NCBI GenBank assembly: GCA_022360595.1
Contig: JAKSCN010000230.1
Span: forward strand, 1 to 9,220
Reading direction: 5' to 3'
DNA: 9,220 nt
From: Chromatiales bacterium
GTDB lineage: Bacteria; Pseudomonadota; Gammaproteobacteria; Chromatiales; Chromatiaceae
In this document: piece after piece, positions 7,419-9,220 of the stretch
How positions within the stretch are numbered: position 1 is the first letter of the stretch
Layout of the letters: each line of letters opens with the position of its first letter
Notes under the pieces: model-generated
The model's database searches: none
What the model was told of the DNA's origin: nothing
The model's input: only the letters and a program-made list of their open reading frames with translations
Position numbers and translations under genes: made by a program

Positions 7419-7924
7419 GTCAGGGGCATATCTGCTATGCCAGCCATGATGATCACTATGTGCTGAAGTTTACTGGCGAAATACGCTGCCAACTGGGCTG
7501 CACATTCGACCGGTTTCTCGATGAGCTGTTTAATCAGGTCAAACTTGCAAAGATCGTGCTCGATCTCAGCGAAGCGGAGATGATCGATAGCACGTGCCTT
7601 GGTTTGCTGGCACGGGTGGCGAATAAAATGCGTGAGACGACCAATCAGAAGACCACTATCATCTCTACCAAAGCGGACATCAACCAAGTGCTGGAGAGCA
7701 TCGGCTTTGACCAGGTTTTTAATATTAGCACCCAACCTCTGCCGCCCCTTGAGGGGGAAACCTGCCTCACCATCAATGAAAGCGATACAAGCTGCATGGC
7801 TGATACAGTGCTCTCCGCCCATCGTCTGCTATCGGAAATCAATGAAGAGAATCGCGAAGTTTTTCATGATGTCATCGAGACTCTGGAGAGTGAGCTTGAG
7901 AAGGACGCGCAATCCGAGAAATGA
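7415..7924 (+). CDS. STAS-domain anti-sigma-factor antagonist-like protein
   Basis: The first 105 or so of 169 residues form a STAS domain: an early beta region (HYVLKFTGEIR), KIVLDLSEAEMIDSTCLGLLARV, and a later VLESIGFDQVFNIS. Ser59 in the conserved Asp-Ser pair is the expected site of phosphorylation by a partner-switching kinase and of dephosphorylation by the phosphatase encoded just upstream. The ATG overlaps that gene's stop (ATGA, 7415-7418), and AGGAGAG (7404-7410) precedes it. About 60 extra residues follow the STAS fold. They include a negatively charged helical stretch (HRLLSEINEENREVFHDV), longer than a minimal SpoIIAA-type antagonist and comparable in overall size to Pseudomonas HsbA. 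Dephosphorylated protein would bind an anti-sigma factor or another target, which is not encoded here. This is the last gene of the operon. Confidence 0.88.
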   Translation: MSQGHICYASHDDHYVLKFTGEIRCQLGCTFDRFLDELFNQVKLAKIVLDLSEAEMIDSTCLGLLARVANKMRETTNQKTTIISTKADINQVLESIGFDQVFNISTQPLPPLEGETCLTINESDTSCMADTVLSAHRLLSEINEENREVFHDVIETLESELEKDAQSEK

Positions 7925-7940
7925 CGGGCACAGCATTGAT

Positions 7941-7969
7941 CCCAGATAAACCACTGTCTTTTAGATGGG
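7941..7969 (+). terminator. Hairpin just after the operon, weak terminator candidate
   Basis: CCCAGATAAA (7941-7950) pairs with TTTAGATGGG (7960-7969) around a 9-nt loop. The stem has four pairs, a tandem G-A/A-G step, then four more pairs. It starts 17 nt after the stop codon of the STAS gene. The following bases (TCTTTAGG) are only mildly T-rich, so termination would be weak. It might instead protect the 3' end of the message. Confidence 0.3.
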
Positions 7970-8056
7970 TCTTTAGGTGCTGCTGCGACATAGGGCTCAT
8001 GTTGTCTATTCAATATCTTGTAATGCCCTTGTTGCTATAGGGTTAAGCATCTGTTC

Positions 8057-8095
8057 GTGCTACGCTGGCAGTGTTAGCACACTTCCAATTTTTTT
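8057..8095 (+). terminator. Candidate intrinsic terminator of the signalling operon
   Basis: GTGCTA (8057-8062) pairs perfectly with TAGCAC (8075-8080). An inner CGC/GTG (8063-8065 with 8071-8073) extends the stem past one bulged T. Seven T residues (8089-8095) follow, but begin 8 nt after the stem, further than in a standard terminator. It lies about 130 nt after the operon and before the NYN gene, so it fits as a boundary between the two transcripts. Confidence 0.42.
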
Positions 8096-8170
8096 CTATG
8101 GTAAGTCAGGCAAGCCGATAATTTGGCTATCCTAGGGTTACTGGAACATCGCTTAGTATGAAGACTATCA

Positions 8171-9001
8171 ATGACTGAATCGACCAATACTCAAAATATG
8201 GCTATTTTCTGTGACTTCGAGAATGTTGCACTCGGTGTACGTGATGCCAACTATGCGGCATTTGATATCCAGAAGGTTCTTGAACGGTTACTGCTTAAAG
8301 GTAATATCGTGGTTAAGAAGGCCTACTGTGATTGGGATCGATACAAGGAGTTCAAGGCAACCATGCACGAAGCGGCTTTCGAATTAATCGAAATTCCTCA
8401 TGTGCGCCAATCAGGAAAAAATTCAGCAGATATCCGTATGGTAGTGGATGCCTTGGATCTTTGTTACACCAAGCTTCACCTCGACACCTTCGTCATCATA
8501 AGCGGTGATTCTGACTTCTCTCCACTGGTCAGCAAGTTGCGGGAAAATAATAAAGTCGTAATTGGTGTTGGTGTGAAAAATTCTACATCAGACCTCCTCA
8601 CCGCCAACTGTGATGAGTTTATTTTCTATGACGATCTGGTAAGAGACTCCGAAAAGCCCATTCGCAGTCGACGTAAAAGTTCCAACAAAAAGGCCGCTAA
8701 GAAGAAGGTATCGAAACAGTCAGTGAGTGAAGAGGAGAAGAGGAAACAGGAAGCGTTGGATCTGGTAATTGCCACGGTGGAAGATCTGATCCAGGAACGT
8801 GGTGAGATGGAGAAGGTTTGGGGCTCTATGGTCAAACAAACTTTGAAGCGTCGTAAACCAGGCTTCAGTGAGAGATACCACGGATTCAGTACCTTCAACA
8901 AATTGCTTGAGGAAGCACAGACACGCAAGTTACTGCTTCTCGAAGCCGATGAAAAGTCCGGTGGCTACATGATTAAAAGTGTTGCAGCGGAAGAGTGTTA
9001 G
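8171..9001 (+). CDS. NYN-domain nuclease-like protein with C-terminal OST-HTH/LOTUS-like domain
   Basis: This 276-residue protein begins with a NYN (PIN-like, LabA/DUF88) domain at about 10-155. The acidic metal-binding residues are visible: Asp15 in FCDFENV, Asp87 in NSADIRMVVDALD, and Asp113/Asp115 in IISGDSDFSPLV. A lysine- and arginine-rich linker (about 163-192) could bind nucleic acid. The last 80 residues (about 193-270) resemble the OST-HTH/LOTUS fold, with KVWGSMVKQTLKRRKPGF and FNKLLEEA. The known family combination suggests a metal-dependent RNase or RNA-binding protein, with the target unknown. The ATG at 8171 has only a weak GAAG upstream. Met10 (8198) sits directly before the domain and is an alternative start. 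It appears to be transcribed alone, after a candidate terminator at 8057-8095; I could not identify a convincing promoter. Confidence 0.9.
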   Translation: MTESTNTQNMAIFCDFENVALGVRDANYAAFDIQKVLERLLLKGNIVVKKAYCDWDRYKEFKATMHEAAFELIEIPHVRQSGKNSADIRMVVDALDLCYTKLHLDTFVIISGDSDFSPLVSKLRENNKVVIGVGVKNSTSDLLTANCDEFIFYDDLVRDSEKPIRSRRKSSNKKAAKKKVSKQSVSEEEKRKQEALDLVIATVEDLIQERGEMEKVWGSMVKQTLKRRKPGFSERYHGFSTFNKLLEEAQTRKLLLLEADEKSGGYMIKSVAAEEC

Positions 9002-9034
9002 TTAGTTTGAACAGGCCCTAGCCTGAGCAACTAA
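9002..9034 (+). repeat. Interrupted inverted repeat directly after the NYN gene
   Basis: TTAGTT (9002-9007) pairs with AACTAA (9029-9034). Inside them CAGGC (9012-9016) pairs with GCCTG (9021-9025) around the tetraloop CCTA, with a small asymmetric internal loop between the stems. It begins at the base after the stop codon. No T-tract follows, so it is more likely a 3'-end stabilising structure than a terminator, or it may be chance. Confidence 0.3.
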
Positions 9035-9040
9035 ATAGTG

Positions 9041-9062
9041 GTGGGGAGAGCAGCAGCCCCAC
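9041..9062. terminator. GC-rich hairpin between convergent genes, possible two-way terminator
   Basis: GTGGGG (9041-9046) and CCCCAC (9057-9062) form a perfect 6-bp stem around a 10-nt loop. The right flank is ATAATTTAAT; read on the minus strand, the far flank is CACCACTATTTAG. It lies between the NYN gene and the leftward partial gene at the window edge, where a bidirectional terminator would be expected. Neither flank has a true run of T, so support is moderate at best. Confidence 0.35.
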
Positions 9063-9130
9063 ATAATTTAATGGAGAGACACCACGATACCTCTACTCAG
9101 GCAGACTATTGCACTACAAATAAAATATAG

Positions 9131-9220
9131 TTAGTCGATCCAAACACCCTGATAGTACTCTCTGCCCAACTCATCAAGAATATAGTGACGAGGTCCCGGC
9201 TCGTTGTTGGTGGCCTCGCA
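9131..9220 (-). CDS. C-terminal end of an unidentified protein (partial, leaves window)
   Basis: On the minus strand from base 9220 one frame is open for 29 codons and ends in TAA (9133-9131). It reads CEATNNEPGPRHYILDELG and continues to a C-terminus ending YYQGVWID. The composition looks like a real protein end: balanced charges, aromatic residues, and no rare-residue runs. I do not recognise the family, and the 5' part lies beyond the window. It would be convergent with the NYN gene. Chance openness of 29 codons is quite possible, so this is a moderate call. Confidence 0.5.
   Translation of the reverse strand, partial: CEATNNEPGPRHYILDELGREYYQGVWID

Noticed and set aside
2471..8046. Shared 11-mer TATAGGGTTAA at 2471-2481 and 8036-8046, in two intergenic regions
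   Set aside because: About ten repeated 11-mers are expected by chance in 9.2 kb, and the flanking sequence does not match.
8094..8122. GATAAT (8117-8122) as the -10 box of a promoter for the NYN gene
   Set aside because: The hexamer about 17 bp upstream does not resemble a -35 box, and other nearby candidates (TATCCT, TAGTAT) also lack one.
8158..8178. Six-codon frame (MKTIND) overlapping the NYN start
   Set aside because: It overlaps ATG 8171 out of frame and could look like a leader peptide. It has no Shine-Dalgarno sequence, and a frame this short is expected by chance.

Overview
The window looks like chromosomal DNA from a gammaproteobacterium. The clue is a DusA-type tRNA-dihydrouridine synthase close to the Escherichia coli protein, together with signalling proteins of a style common in environmental and sulfur-oxidising Gammaproteobacteria. 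That assignment is inference from remembered family resemblance, not from a search. GC content is moderate, genes are densely packed, and I see no tRNA, rRNA, insertion sequence, CRISPR array or phage gene.

Left part (1-2399): a 5'-truncated gene for an APH-like phosphotransferase fused to a P-loop kinase runs rightward. It meets dusA, running leftward, with the two stop codons exactly back to back (TGATCA). A 403-bp divergent intergenic region follows (2400-2802). It holds plausible sigma70-type promoters for dusA and for the signalling operon, and a long leader with a small inverted repeat.

Centre (2803-7924): the main feature is a tightly packed four-gene operon on the plus strand, with junctions of 1-bp overlap, 9-bp gap and 4-bp overlap. 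It encodes (i) a two-TM, four-PAS, one-GAF sensor histidine kinase, (ii) a stand-alone CheY-like receiver, (iii) a receiver fused to a SpoIIE/RsbU-type PP2C phosphatase, and (iv) a STAS-domain anti-sigma-factor-antagonist-like protein with a C-terminal extension. The likely logic is that membrane or cytoplasmic signals change autophosphorylation of the kinase. Phosphotransfer to one or both receivers then controls the phosphatase, which dephosphorylates the STAS protein at Ser59 and switches its partner. The layout resembles the Pseudomonas HsbR-HsbA module, but the serine kinase needed to phosphorylate the STAS protein is not in the window.

Right part (7925-9220): a 246-bp intergenic region with a candidate terminator precedes a NYN-domain RNase-like protein with a C-terminal OST-HTH/LOTUS-like domain. 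Two inverted repeats follow it. The last 90 bases read on the minus strand as the C-terminal end of another gene, which I could not identify.
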